Assembly: GCA_945876565.1 (NCBI GenBank)
Contig: CAMCOS010000001.1
Coordinates: 62,001 to 126,000 of the forward strand
DNA: 64,000 bases
Source of the DNA: Lautropia mirabilis
Lineage (GTDB): Bacteria; Pseudomonadota; Gammaproteobacteria; Burkholderiales; Burkholderiaceae_B
Reading direction: 5' to 3'
A model generated the notes under the pieces. The model saw only the letters and a program-made list of their open reading frames with translations. It did no database searches and had not been told where the DNA came from. Below, piece after piece: positions 43,677 to 52,496 of the stretch (within the stretch, counting starts at the first letter, position 1; every line of letters starts with the position of its first letter). Made by a program: the position numbers and the translations under genes.

Positions 43677-43868
43677 TTACTTCTTCATGGGGCAGGTGTT
43701 CACGCCAATCAGTGAGTAAGCGGGGCAAACCTTGAATAGACCCGTGGCCAATGGCACAACACCAATCCAACCCCAGACACCGATGGTGCCAGACAGCGTA
43801 AGCGCAATCAGCGCAAGGCCGACGACAATTCTAAGAATGCGATCGATACCACCAACGTTTGTTTTCAT
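43677..43868 (-). CDS. DUF2892 small inner-membrane protein
   Basis: A 63-aa protein: MKTNVGGIDRILRIVVG, then two hydrophobic helices (LALIALTLSGTIGVWGW and VPLATGLFKVCPAYSLIG), ending CPMKK. This is the DUF2892 (YgaP C-terminal-like) membrane domain, usually linked to rhodanese and sulfur metabolism. It lies 40 bp downstream of the ArsR-type gene and probably shares its mRNA. That fits a sulfide-response unit with the divergent dioxygenase-like gene. Confidence 0.8.
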   Translation of the reverse strand: MKTNVGGIDRILRIVVGLALIALTLSGTIGVWGWIGVVPLATGLFKVCPAYSLIGVNTCPMKK

Positions 43869-43908
43869 GGTCTTTCTCCGGAGTAAAGGGAACTCTGTTT
43901 AAGTGCGG

Positions 43909-44238
43909 TCAAGACTTGGATTGACCACAGTACAAACCGTAAAGCGTCTGCATCATCAACAAAACCGATGGACTAGCAAGCTTGTAATAGATGTACTTGC
44001 CTTCACGCCGGGTGGTCACTAGCTTTTCATCACGCAACACGCCCAACTGTTGGGATAAGGTTGGCTGGCGAATGCCAGTCAAGGACTCTAACTCGCCGAC
44101 ATTGAGCTCAGAACCGATCAGATGGCATAGAAGCATCAATCTGTCTTCATTGGCCATTGTCTTAAGCAATGCACAAGCTTTACCGGCTGATGTGCGTAAC
44201 TCTTGTACATTCGAAGACGTCAGGGTGACGGCGCTCAT
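43909..44238 (-). CDS. bigR: ArsR-family repressor of the BigR/SqrR persulfide-sensing type
   Basis: A 109-aa winged-helix regulator with ANEDRLMLLCHLIGSELNVGELE, the recognition helix RQPTLSQQLGVLRDEKLVTTRREGKYIYY and YGLYCGQ. Cys38 and Cys104 are 66 residues apart, the same spacing as the sensor pair in SqrR (41/107) and BigR (42/108), which form a tetrasulfide bridge with persulfides. It lacks the CxCxxC arsenic site. It is divergent from a BigR-regulated type of hydrolase (Blh/ETHE1-like) and shares a symmetric promoter region with it, so autoregulation and control of both directions are likely. Confidence 0.8.
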   Translation of the reverse strand: MSAVTLTSSNVQELRTSAGKACALLKTMANEDRLMLLCHLIGSELNVGELESLTGIRQPTLSQQLGVLRDEKLVTTRREGKYIYYKLASPSVLLMMQTLYGLYCGQSKS

Positions 44239-44265
44239 GCTTTGTCTCTATGGATTTGATGAGAA

Positions 44266-44302
44266 TATTATATTTGTATATAAACTATTTATCAATATAA
44301 TA
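44266..44302. promoter_or_regulatory. Interlocked divergent promoters with a symmetric AT-rich operator
   Basis: Plus strand: TTGTAT (44273-44278), 17 bp, TATAAT (44296-44301). Minus strand: TTGATA (44295-44290), 17 bp, TATAAT (44272-44267). Both -10 boxes are perfect, and each -35 lies inside the other promoter. The two -10 regions form an inverted repeat TATTATATT/AATATAATA (44266-44274 and 44294-44302). One bound repressor would silence both genes. Confidence 0.75.
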
Positions 44303-44335
44303 AACATATAGCTGTTTTTTATATGGAGCACTGAA

Positions 44336-45193
44336 ATGCGCGTACAACCCTTCTTTGACAATGACACCTCTACCTTCACCTACGTCGTTGACAATGGCAC
44401 TGGCAGTGCCTGCGCCATTATCGATTCCGTGTTGAACTACGACCCAAAGTCGGGCCGCACCAATACAGCTGGCGCCGATGCGGTCATTGAGTACGTTAAA
44501 AGTCATCAACTAAAAACCGAATGGCTGCTTGAAACGCATGCCCATGCCGACCACCTTTCGGCAGCGCCTTATCTAAAGCGACAGCTTGGTGGCAAGATCG
44601 CCATTGGCGAGTCCATCAAAACGGTTCAGGGAGTCTTCAAGAAGATCTTCAATCTCGAGCCAGAATTCCAACTCGACGGCTCACAGTTTGACCATCTCTT
44701 TAAAGCGGACGAGGTCTTCAAGATTGGTGAGATCGAGGCCCATGCATGGCATGTGCCTGGCCACACGCCAGCCGACATGGCCTTTGTTGTGAATGGCGAC
44801 ACGGTGTTTGTCGGCGACACCCTGTTCATGCCTGACGTTGGTTCGGCTCGCTGCGACTTTCCAGGCGGCAATGCCAACACCCTGTATGCCTCAGTCAAGC
44901 GCCTCCTGGCTTTGCCACCTGAGACCAAACTCATGATGTGCCATGACTACCCGCCAGTCGGGCGTGAGGTACGCTGCGAGACCACCGTGGCTGAAGAGCG
45001 GGCTAAGAACATTCACTTGCACGACGGTGTAACCGAACAAGAGTTCGTCAGTATGCGTAGCACCCGCGACGCGACGCTAGCCATGCCAACGTTGCTGTTG
45101 CCATCCATCCAGGTAAACATTCGGGCGGGCGCACTTCCACCAGCAGAGGATAATGGCGTAAGCTATCTGAAGATTCCTCTGAATGCGATATGA
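44336..45193 (+). CDS. Metallo-beta-lactamase-fold hydrolase, persulfide-dioxygenase-like (Blh/ETHE1 group)
   Basis: A 285-aa MBL-fold protein. It has the metal motif THAHADHLSAAPYL, His in HVPGHTPADMAF, Asp in FVGDTLFMPDVGSARCDFPGGN, and the late His in MMCHDYPPVG. The GSARCDFPGG stretch is typical of persulfide dioxygenases and the BigR-linked Blh hydrolase, which oxidise glutathione persulfide using mononuclear iron. The context (divergent SqrR/BigR-type regulator, DUF2892 protein) supports sulfide detoxification. RBS GGAG is 9 nt upstream. Confidence 0.82.
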   Translation: MRVQPFFDNDTSTFTYVVDNGTGSACAIIDSVLNYDPKSGRTNTAGADAVIEYVKSHQLKTEWLLETHAHADHLSAAPYLKRQLGGKIAIGESIKTVQGVFKKIFNLEPEFQLDGSQFDHLFKADEVFKIGEIEAHAWHVPGHTPADMAFVVNGDTVFVGDTLFMPDVGSARCDFPGGNANTLYASVKRLLALPPETKLMMCHDYPPVGREVRCETTVAEERAKNIHLHDGVTEQEFVSMRSTRDATLAMPTLLLPSIQVNIRAGALPPAEDNGVSYLKIPLNAI

Positions 45194-45202
45194 CATTAAC
45201 GA

Positions 45203-46687
45203 ATGTTCGAACTGGCCGAGTCTGATCCCATCCTGCCTGATAGTGAGGCCAAACGCTTAATCCCACTATTGCGCACGCAACTGCTGCGTGCGCAATACAG
45301 GTTGTTAGAGCAAAAGGGTCGGGCACTGCTCGTGGTAGTCAGTGGCATCGATGGTGCTGGCAAAGGCGACACCATCAACCTCTTGAACGACTGGATGGAT
45401 GCGCGTCATATCCACACCATGGCGTTCACACGCCCAACCGAACAAGAACGTGTTTACCCGCGTCAATATCGCTTCTGGCGTGCATTGCCAGCCAAGGGTG
45501 AAATTGGGATTGTGTTCGGTTCGGGCTACGCGCCGTTAATGGAGGAAGCCCTCAAAAAGCGCCCAGACCCAGACAAACTTGAAGACCTGATTCTGACTGC
45601 CCGGCGATATGAGGCAGACTTGGTCGCCAACGGCGTTCAAGTCATCAAGCTTTGGTTCCATCTATCCAAACGGGCTCAGCGCACACGCATGCAAGCGTTG
45701 CTGCTTAATCCATCGACCGCGTGGAAGGTGGGCCCAGAGGATCACAAAGTGGCCAAGCGATTTAAACGCTTGCGTCTAGCAGCCCAACGCGTGATCGAAG
45801 CAACCGACTCCGGTCATGCCCCTTGGACGATTATCCCGGCCGCTGACCAGAACACCCGCATGGTGCGTACAGGGCAAGCTGTTTTGAGTGCGCTAAAAAG
45901 AAAAAGTGTAAGTGTGCCGGCAGTACACGACCCAGCGACACTGCCCAAGCTGAAACGACCATCAAACCCCTTGGCAAAGCTTGACTTCACCACCGAACTC
46001 TCTAAGGACGACTACGAGAACGAATTACTTGATTGGCAAAATCGCTTGGCCAATCTGGTGCGCAGCCAGCGTTTTCAGGCCAAGCACGCGCTGATGATTG
46101 TTTTTGAAGGCTCAGACGCGGCGGGCAAGGGTGGCGCCATACGTCGCATCACGCAGGCAATCGATGCGCGTCAGTACGACATCATGCCAGTGGCGGCACC
46201 CAAGCCATTTGAACTAGAGCGCCCTTACTTGTGGCGTTTCTGGCGAAATGTGCCTAGGCTAGGGCGAATTTCGATTTTTGATCGTTCTTGGTACGGCCGA
46301 GTACTTGTTGAGCGCGTCGAAAAGCTTGTGCCCCCTTCGGTCTGGCGACGGGCATATGGTGAGATCAACGGGTTTGAACAACAATTGACGCACGATGGCG
46401 TGATGGTGGTGAAGTTTTGGCTAGCGATCACACCCGAGGAGCAGCTAAAGCGCTTCAAAGAGCGAGAAGCACACCCCTATAAGCAATACAAACTCACACC
46501 AGAAGACTGGCGCAACCGCCGTAAATGGTCGGCGTATGAGGCTGCGAGCACCGATATGCTGACGCACACCGATACAGACCATGCAGGCTGGCACTTGGTG
46601 GCAGCCAATGACAAACGCCATGCTCGTATCGAGGTGTTAAAACAGTTGGTCAAGCGCATCGAAGAAGTCATCAAAGATGGTAACTAG
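45203..46687 (+). CDS. pap: Two-domain polyphosphate kinase 2 (polyphosphate:AMP phosphotransferase)
   Basis: A 494-aa protein made of two PPK2 domains. Domain 1 (about 1-230) has Walker A VSGIDGAGKGDTINLL and a lid near RFWRALPAKGEIGIVFGSGY, where the usual F-D-R-S-W-Y is replaced by FGSGY. Domain 2 (about 255-490) has FEGSDAAGKGGAIRRI and the intact lid RISIFDRSWYGRVLVERVE. Fused class II PPK2 enzymes phosphorylate AMP to ADP with polyphosphate, and the C-terminal domain is the catalytic one; the degenerate lid of domain 1 agrees with that. The start is 9 bp after the previous stop, and the end overlaps the HIT gene by 11 bp. Confidence 0.88.
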   Translation: MFELAESDPILPDSEAKRLIPLLRTQLLRAQYRLLEQKGRALLVVVSGIDGAGKGDTINLLNDWMDARHIHTMAFTRPTEQERVYPRQYRFWRALPAKGEIGIVFGSGYAPLMEEALKKRPDPDKLEDLILTARRYEADLVANGVQVIKLWFHLSKRAQRTRMQALLLNPSTAWKVGPEDHKVAKRFKRLRLAAQRVIEATDSGHAPWTIIPAADQNTRMVRTGQAVLSALKRKSVSVPAVHDPATLPKLKRPSNPLAKLDFTTELSKDDYENELLDWQNRLANLVRSQRFQAKHALMIVFEGSDAAGKGGAIRRITQAIDARQYDIMPVAAPKPFELERPYLWRFWRNVPRLGRISIFDRSWYGRVLVERVEKLVPPSVWRRAYGEINGFEQQLTHDGVMVVKFWLAITPEEQLKRFKEREAHPYKQYKLTPEDWRNRRKWSAYEAASTDMLTHTDTDHAGWHLVAANDKRHARIEVLKQLVKRIEEVIKDGN

Positions 46688-47114
46688 CCAATTGCATTGC
46701 CCGCTTTGCATCACACCATTGCCCAGCGAACTCGTACGCACCGAGCATTGGGCAATCATCGATGTGCAGGACCCGATGTTTCCAGGCTTTACCCGCGTCA
46801 TTTGGTTGGCCCATGTCGCCGAGATGACGGACCTAGCCCTCCACGAACGACAGCAACTGATGGAAATTGTCTTTGTGGTGGAAACAGTCATGCGCCAGAC
46901 CCTCGCTCCCCACAAAATAAACCTCGCGAGCCTGGGCAACCAAGTACCCCACCTGCACTGGCATGTCATCCCGCGCTGGCCCGACGATGCTGCATTCCCC
47001 GCCTCCGTCTGGACGCCTGGCCAAGACACTGAGGCAGCACAACAGCGCCGTACTGAAGTGCAAGGGGCGGTCAAGCATTATCATCAAGCTTTGATTCAAC
47101 GCCTGACATCCTAA
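46677..47114 (+). CDS. HIT-family nucleotide-binding protein
   Basis: A 145-aa protein with N-terminal CPLCITPLPSELVRTEHW, WLAHVAEMTDL and the histidine triad PHLHWHVIPRW near residue 100. HIT proteins hydrolyse or transfer nucleotidyl groups from substrates such as ADP-linked amines or diadenosine polyphosphates. The substrate is unknown. The 11-bp overlap with the PPK2 gene suggests co-expression around adenine nucleotide turnover. Confidence 0.8.
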   Translation: MVTSQLHCPLCITPLPSELVRTEHWAIIDVQDPMFPGFTRVIWLAHVAEMTDLALHERQQLMEIVFVVETVMRQTLAPHKINLASLGNQVPHLHWHVIPRWPDDAAFPASVWTPGQDTEAAQQRRTEVQGAVKHYHQALIQRLTS

Positions 47115-47116
47115 CC

Positions 47117-48034
47117 ATGACCACGACAACCCGAGTTGCCTGGCGCTCTATGCTGTTTGTGCCAGCCAACAGTGACAAGTTTTTACAGAGCGCGCTCAAG
47201 CGCTCGGCCGATGCCATTCAACTAGACCTTGAAGACGCCTGCCCACCTGATCTGAAAGAATCGACGCGTGAGCGCATTGGTGAACTGGCACAGCGCTGTG
47301 CGGATAACGGATTTGACGTGATTGTGCGCGTGAACCGCCCTTGGCGACTGCTGCTGCGCGATCTTGAAGCTTGCGTGCATCCAGCCATCAAAGCGTTGAC
47401 GCTACCAAAAGTACCTGACGGCTCATTTATTCGATCGGTGGCAGAAGTGCTGGCCGAGGTCGAGCAGGAAAAAGGCCTACCGATTGGTCACACCCAATTG
47501 ATCGCCATGGTGGAAGACGCTGATGGGCTAGCCAACATGGATGACATTGCGCGCGCGCACTCACGCGTCTACGGCATGATCGTGGGTGCTGAGGACTTGG
47601 CTGTTTCATTGCGCATGGCCGTTGACGCAGATGGACTCTATGTACCCAATGTGATGGCGGTTGCTGCCTGCCGACGCGCTGGCATCGTACCCATCGGATT
47701 TGTGGGATCGGTGGCGGACTTTGCGGACCAGGATAAATTCCGTCAAACCGTTCAAAGGGCCGCACGGCTGGGATTTGAAGGGGCCTTTTGTATTCACCCC
47801 ACACAAGTCGATGCCGCCAACGAGGCGTTTAGTCCTGACCCAAAGGCAGTTGAACGTGCCAAGTCGCTACTGGCCACGTTTGAGCAAGCTCGGGCAGCCA
47901 ACCAGGCCACTTGCACCTTTGAAGGACGCATGGTCGATGCGCCCGTGGTGGCACAAGCGCAACTGCTCATTGAACGTGATGATGCATTGAAAGCCATCTT
48001 GGCGCGTCGACAGAGTTCGCATCGTGGCGCCTGA
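47117..48034 (+). CDS. HpcH/HpaI/CitE-family CoA ester lyase
   Basis: A 305-aa TIM-barrel lyase beginning RSMLFVPANSDKFLQSA, with AIQLDLEDACPPDLKESTR (metal-binding Asp/Glu), VIVRVNRPW, LTLPKVPDG, IAMVEDADGLANMD, YGMIVGAEDLAVSLRM and FEGAFCIHPTQVDAANEAF. The group includes citryl-CoA, malyl-CoA and (S)-citramalyl-CoA lyases. Stand-alone CitE-like proteins such as this often act on citramalyl-CoA; the exact substrate is not decided by sequence. It starts 2 bp after the HIT stop. Confidence 0.85.
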   Translation: MTTTTRVAWRSMLFVPANSDKFLQSALKRSADAIQLDLEDACPPDLKESTRERIGELAQRCADNGFDVIVRVNRPWRLLLRDLEACVHPAIKALTLPKVPDGSFIRSVAEVLAEVEQEKGLPIGHTQLIAMVEDADGLANMDDIARAHSRVYGMIVGAEDLAVSLRMAVDADGLYVPNVMAVAACRRAGIVPIGFVGSVADFADQDKFRQTVQRAARLGFEGAFCIHPTQVDAANEAFSPDPKAVERAKSLLATFEQARAANQATCTFEGRMVDAPVVAQAQLLIERDDALKAILARRQSSHRGA

Positions 48035-48057
48035 ATTATCTGACGCAACTGGCTCAG

Positions 48058-48783
48058 ATGCCCAGTAACCAACTGCGCGATGTATCAGCGCTCAGTATTG
48101 ACAGCTTGCCTGAGCTCTGGCGAGCCATATTGTGTGTGCCGCCAGCCAGTACTCAACTGGCCATCACTGAAGCGGCCATCAAAGCAGAACTAGCGGCTGG
48201 CGCGATTATCTATCCAAGTGACCCATGGCGTGCACTGCGGCTGACTCAATACGATGAGGTCAAGGTTGTGATCCTGGGCCAAGACCCCTACCACGGTCCA
48301 AGCCAAGCTCAGGGCTTGGCGTTCTCGGTTGCATCGGACTGCAAAACACCCCCAAGCCTGAAGAACATCTTTGCTGAGATTGCCCAAGACCCCCTGCTAG
48401 CAACCGATGGCTTAAAACCGCAGCCCAATCCTGATCTCACTCGGTGGGCCAAACAAGGCGTGTTGCTTTTAAACACCTCCTTGACGGTGCGAGATGGGCT
48501 TGCCGCTTCCCATGCCAAGCTTGGTTGGCAAATCGTGACAGACGCTGTCATTGCAGCCGTGGCCAAACGTCAAACACCTACGGTATTCATGCTTTGGGGA
48601 GCGCATGCGCAAGCCAAGACTGACCTCATTCAAACGCATGGCAGGCAACATCTGATTCTGTCAGCCAATCACCCATCACCGCTATCTGCGCGCAGACCAC
48701 CTGTGCCGTTTCTGGGGTGCGGGCATTTTGGGAGGGCCAATGAATGGTTGGAGGGTCAGGGGTTACAGGTAGTCTGTTGGTAA
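48058..48783 (+). CDS. ung: Uracil-DNA glycosylase, family 1
   Basis: A 241-aa enzyme that removes uracil from DNA. The water-activating loop is VVILGQDPYHGPSQAQGLAFSV, followed by KQGVLLLNTSLTVRDGLAASHAKLGW and the minor-groove loop ANHPSPLSARR with the catalytic His. Length and motifs are standard, with an N-terminus some 25 residues longer than the minimal enzyme. Confidence 0.93.
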   Translation: MPSNQLRDVSALSIDSLPELWRAILCVPPASTQLAITEAAIKAELAAGAIIYPSDPWRALRLTQYDEVKVVILGQDPYHGPSQAQGLAFSVASDCKTPPSLKNIFAEIAQDPLLATDGLKPQPNPDLTRWAKQGVLLLNTSLTVRDGLAASHAKLGWQIVTDAVIAAVAKRQTPTVFMLWGAHAQAKTDLIQTHGRQHLILSANHPSPLSARRPPVPFLGCGHFGRANEWLEGQGLQVVCW

Positions 48784-48844
48784 ATCTAGAACGGCAGCAC
48801 AAGGTCAATCCGAACGATTCAGCCAACACCACCTGCGACGACAA

Positions 48845-49240
48845 CTAAAGTTGTGTCTTCATAGCTTCGACTACCATTAACAAAGCTTGAATGTCCTCAA
48901 GGATTGCCGCCCGATCCAATGCCTGCTCGAATTCCATGAGACCTGATTCGTAACGAGCCTGCACTGCAAACATGTTGAGCTCAACTAAATGCCAATACCC
49001 CTCAGCCCCTTCGGCACCAACCTCTTCTAGCAATGCCAGCAAGCGGGAGACATCATGGGTTAGTGGAAAGTCTACAAACAACAGCGCAAGCCAGGCCTTA
49101 AGAGATTTTTCTACTGCTTGTTGAGCATGAAACCCAAAAATCTCATCCGCAAACAAAGGGTTGTCGATCATGCCACGCAAGGCATCGAAATCCTTACGCG
49201 CCATGATTAAGAGGTTACGTGCGTACTCAGGTGCTGGCAT
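48845..49240 (-). CDS. HEPN-domain protein (partner of MNT nucleotidyltransferase)
   Basis: About 131 aa of helical HEPN fold: YARNLLIMARKDFDALRGM, GFHAQQAVEKSLKAWLAL, FPLTHDVSRLLALLEEVG, and the C-terminal ALDRAAILEDIQALL. The R-x4-6-H motif of RNase-active HEPN toxins is not visible, so it may be a binding partner or a non-classical toxin. The start at 49240 begins the fold; the open frame upstream runs through the MNT gene in another phase. It overlaps the MNT end by 14 bp. Confidence 0.75.
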   Translation of the reverse strand: MPAPEYARNLLIMARKDFDALRGMIDNPLFADEIFGFHAQQAVEKSLKAWLALLFVDFPLTHDVSRLLALLEEVGAEGAEGYWHLVELNMFAVQARYESGLMEFEQALDRAAILEDIQALLMVVEAMKTQL

Positions 49241-49562
49241 GTAAAACTTTTCCCTCACGTTGAGCTCGACCAATGATGTGATGGCTAAAATGCTTGAACT
49301 TATCAAACTCATCCCTACTGTACAGCAACAGGTCTTTGGCAACCGGCAACTTGCGCAATGCCAAGTAAAGACGAGCAGTTTCTTTCCTTCGGCTTCGCTC
49401 AAGACCAAATGGCTCACGCTCAACAATCAGCAAATCCACGTCTGAGTCAGTCCGAGCGTCACCTCGCGCGTGCGATCCAAACAGAATAATTTGCTCAGGA
49501 TCTGCGACCCGAACAATCGTGTCGACCATTTCTTGAATCATGTTGTCATGGACATCGCTCAT
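49227..49562 (-). CDS. MNT-type minimal nucleotidyltransferase
   Basis: About 111 aa of the pol-beta superfamily. The catalytic GSHARGDARTDSDVDLLIVE has both metal Asp residues, preceded by the helix DTIVRVADPEQIILF. In HEPN/MNT modules the nucleotidyltransferase neutralises its HEPN partner by AMPylation. ATG 49562 (MSDVHDN) is favoured, with AAGGAGG 8-10 nt upstream; an ATG at 49601 would add 13 residues. Confidence 0.8.
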   Translation of the reverse strand: MSDVHDNMIQEMVDTIVRVADPEQIILFGSHARGDARTDSDVDLLIVEREPFGLERSRRKETARLYLALRKLPVAKDLLLYSRDEFDKFKHFSHHIIGRAQREGKVLHAST

Positions 49563-49934
49563 TGGAAATGCCTCCTTAGATGCGCACTTTATTCTCGCCA
49601 ATCTTGCATGCAGTCAATGATACCTTCCAACGGCAAGTGTTAGTTTGAAAAGCTGATCGCAAAGTCATACCCTTACAAGCTAGGGCGCCGGAAACAGCAC
49701 TATCGGTGTTCTGGTCAACCCCGTGAAACCATCAATCAGCAAAGATAAAGGCCCACTCTTAGATCCACAGCAGATTGCGTCCCTAGGGTTTCTACTAGAT
49801 TTATATCAAAAAATAGACTACACTCTCAACTCACGTTAATTTTTAATCGCTTCCTGACCCTCTTTCCTTTCGCGGCTGACAAAGCCCTAGTATGCGTTCG
49901 GTTGTCCCGGTCGGCACGATTCAAAGGAAAGAAG
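49563..49934. other. Intergenic region between the MNT and RhlE genes
   Basis: About 370 bp without a convincing gene. It must carry the divergent promoters of both neighbours. An AT-rich patch at about 49795-49850, including TTTATATC and AAAAAATAG, precedes a long 5' leader of the DEAD-box helicase gene. Long leaders are common for cold-induced RhlE-type genes, but I find no clear promoter or structured element. Confidence 0.4.
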
Positions 49935-51299
49935 ATGTCATTTCAAGCACTCGGGCTTGCTGCCCCGTTGCTGGCCGCTATTTCGCGTGCCGGTTTCTCA
50001 GAAGCAACAGCCGTTCAACAACAAGCCATTCCTGCCGCTTTGCAAGGTCAGGATCTCATGGTGTCCGCACAAACTGGCAGTGGTAAAACCGCAGCCTTCA
50101 TGCTGCCCGCACTTCATCGTTTAAGCCAGCAAGCTGGCAACGGTGGTCGTGGCGTACAGGTACTGGTTCTTACCCCCACGCGTGAGTTGGCCATGCAGGT
50201 CAGCGAAGCGTCGAGCCTGCTTGGCAGCCAGATCAAAGGTCTGCGCGTTGCAACCGTCGTCGGTGGCATGCCCTACGGCGCCCAGCTCAAAGCGCTATCC
50301 CAGCGCGTGGATGTATTGGTTGCCACGCCTGGTCGCCTAATGGACCACATGCAAAGCAAGCGCGTTGACCTGTCAACCGTGCACACCTTGATTCTGGATG
50401 AAGCTGACCGCATGCTGGACATGGGCTTTATCGATGACATCAAAGCCATCGTGGCAAAAACACCTGCCAAACGTCAAACCCTACTGTTCTCTGCCACGTT
50501 TGATGGCAGCGTTGCCAAGCTCGCTGAAACGATGATGCGCGAACCGGTCCGGATTCAAATCTCGGCACCCAAAGAGCGTCATGCCCAAATCGAGCAGCAC
50601 GTTTTTTACGCTGACAGCAAAGAGCACAAGCTGCAGTTGCTTGATCACATGCTGCGCGATTCCAGTCTAGACCAGGCCATCGTGTTTACCGCCACCAAGC
50701 GCGGTGCTGACGACTTGGCAGACGCCCTGAATGAACAGGGTTTCCATGCGCAAGCCCTGCACGGCGACATGAATCAGCGTCAGCGCACCCGTGCACTGAC
50801 CGCAATGCAGCGTGGCCGTGTCCGTGTTCTGGTAGCCACCGATGTTGCCGCCCGCGGCATTGACGTGCAGACCATCAGCCATGCCATTAACTTTGACCTG
50901 CCGATGCAAGCCGAAGACTACGTGCACCGCATTGGTCGTACGGGCCGTGCCGGACGTCAGGGCACTGCCATCACGCTATGTGAGCACCGTGACCGCTTCA
51001 AAGTACGTCGCATTGAGCAATTCATTGGCCACGGCATTGCGGCCAGCGAAATCCCCGGACTTGAGCCTAAGCGCGTGGCCCCCAATAAGCCACACGTCAA
51101 AAATGCCAAGCCACGTCGTCCAGGGTTCGGTGCCAAGCCTGGTACTGGCGCCAAGCCCGCTGCCGGTGCCGCGGCCAAGCCCGGCTTTGGTGCCAAACCA
51201 CGTGCCGCAAAACCTTATACTGCCGGACATGCAAAACCCGCACGTCCAACGACCAGAGCCCGCACAGATTCATCTGACCGCCGACGCGCTCGCGCATAG
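49935..51299 (+). CDS. rhlE: RhlE-type DEAD-box RNA helicase
   Basis: A 454-aa DEAD-box helicase. It begins MSFQALGLAAPLLAAISRAGF with the Q motif AVQQQAIPAAL, then AQTGSGKTAAF, PTRELAMQV, DEADRMLDMGF, SATFDGS, ATDVAARGIDV and HRIGRTGRAGR. The C-terminus (about 390-454) is a low-complexity basic tail of G/A-K-P repeats for RNA binding. It likely acts in ribosome assembly or mRNA turnover. ATG 49935 has AAGGAAAGAAG upstream. The 3' end overlaps the next gene by 71 bp in another frame. Confidence 0.9.
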   Translation: MSFQALGLAAPLLAAISRAGFSEATAVQQQAIPAALQGQDLMVSAQTGSGKTAAFMLPALHRLSQQAGNGGRGVQVLVLTPTRELAMQVSEASSLLGSQIKGLRVATVVGGMPYGAQLKALSQRVDVLVATPGRLMDHMQSKRVDLSTVHTLILDEADRMLDMGFIDDIKAIVAKTPAKRQTLLFSATFDGSVAKLAETMMREPVRIQISAPKERHAQIEQHVFYADSKEHKLQLLDHMLRDSSLDQAIVFTATKRGADDLADALNEQGFHAQALHGDMNQRQRTRALTAMQRGRVRVLVATDVAARGIDVQTISHAINFDLPMQAEDYVHRIGRTGRAGRQGTAITLCEHRDRFKVRRIEQFIGHGIAASEIPGLEPKRVAPNKPHVKNAKPRRPGFGAKPGTGAKPAAGAAAKPGFGAKPRAAKPYTAGHAKPARPTTRARTDSSDRRRARA

Positions 51300-52443
51300 C
51301 GAACACGTCAGCACCCACCTGCGCACGCAAATTGCGCAAGTGGGTGGCTGGATCCCTTTTGCCCGATGGATGCACGAGGCGTTGTATGCGCCGGGGTTGG
51401 GCTATTACGCCGCAGGCTTGGCCAAACTCGCCACGCGTGACACACTACACTCGCCTGGTCCCGCACAGGGTGACTTTGTTACTGCCCCTGAACTGTCGCC
51501 CGCCTTTGGGTACACACTGGCGCAGCAGGTCGCTCAAGTTCTAGCGCAGCAAGATCACCCAGCTGTTTTCGAATTTGGCGCCGGTTCTGGCCAACTCGCC
51601 TTCGATGTGCTCACCGCTCTGTCGGCTCTGGACATTCATCCCACCTACCAAATACTCGAAGTATCGGCCGATTTGCGTGCCCGTCAGCAAGCGCACTTGG
51701 CGCCATGGCAATCTCAAGTGCACTGGCTAGATGCCCTGCCTGAGGCGTTCTCAGGGGTGGTGCTGGCCAATGAAGTGCTTGATGCCATGCCGGTTCACCT
51801 CGTTGGCTGGAATGCCGATGGGTCTGTGTTTGAACGTGGCGTGATCTGCACTGCTGATGGATTCGCTTGGCAAGACCGGCCAGCCAACGAGATGCTCGCC
51901 AATGCCTTATCTGCCAAGATGCCGCCCTTGCCAGGCTATGTTACTGAGATCAACCTCGCTGCCCAAACCTGGGTTGCCCAAATGGGTCAGTGGCTCAAGT
52001 GGGGCGCGGCATTCTTAATCGACTACGGATTTCCTGAACGGGAGTACTACCACCCGCAGCGCCACGAGGGCACATTGATGTGCCACATCCAGCATCGCAG
52101 TCACGCCCAGGCGCTTATCCTGCCCGGCCTACAAGACATTACCGCGCACGTTGACTTCTCGGCCATGGCCAACGCGGCGTTTGGGGCTGGCCTCGATGTG
52201 CTGGGTTACACCAGTCAGGCGAGGTTTTTAATGAATGCGGGCCTGCTCGAATTGTTGCCCACACTTGACACAGCTGCGCAACGCGGAATCGATAAACTGA
52301 TTTCAGAAGCGGAAATGGGCGAGCTTTTTAAAGTGCTGGCTATTGGTCGTGGTGTTGGCCGTGGTGTTGGCCGTGGTGTTGGCCGTGGTGTTGAGGGTGA
52401 ACTGATCGGATTTAGCCATGGTGACAGGCTGCATCAGCTGTAA
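51229..52443 (+). CDS. MidA/NDUFAF7-like SAM-dependent methyltransferase
   Basis: About 404 aa with the MidA-type opening GWIPFARWMHEALYAPGLGYYAAG, GDFVTAPELSPAFG, the SAM-binding VFEFGAGSGQLAFDVL, VVLANEVLDAMPVHLV, and FLIDYGFPEREYYHPQRHEGTLMCH. Mitochondrial homologues dimethylate an arginine in NDUFS2 of complex I; the bacterial role is presumed similar but unproven. The start is uncertain because the frame stays open far into rhlE; ATG 51229 is the last plausible start before the conserved domain. The C-terminus carries a short G-R-G-V repeat. Confidence 0.75.
   Translation: MQNPHVQRPEPAQIHLTADALAHSEHVSTHLRTQIAQVGGWIPFARWMHEALYAPGLGYYAAGLAKLATRDTLHSPGPAQGDFVTAPELSPAFGYTLAQQVAQVLAQQDHPAVFEFGAGSGQLAFDVLTALSALDIHPTYQILEVSADLRARQQAHLAPWQSQVHWLDALPEAFSGVVLANEVLDAMPVHLVGWNADGSVFERGVICTADGFAWQDRPANEMLANALSAKMPPLPGYVTEINLAAQTWVAQMGQWLKWGAAFLIDYGFPEREYYHPQRHEGTLMCHIQHRSHAQALILPGLQDITAHVDFSAMANAAFGAGLDVLGYTSQARFLMNAGLLELLPTLDTAAQRGIDKLISEAEMGELFKVLAIGRGVGRGVGRGVGRGVEGELIGFSHGDRLHQL
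52345..52392 (+). repeat. In-frame 12-bp tandem repeat, four copies
   Basis: GGYCGTGGTGTT is repeated four times head to tail, encoding four G-R-G-V units near the C-terminus of the MidA-like protein. Because the unit is a multiple of three, copy-number change would lengthen or shorten the protein without a frameshift. Confidence 0.8.
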
Positions 52444-52496
52444 CAGTTGGTTAGGCTACAAATGCTTTAAAGCATGGTTTGGTTTTAAGGGGATCG

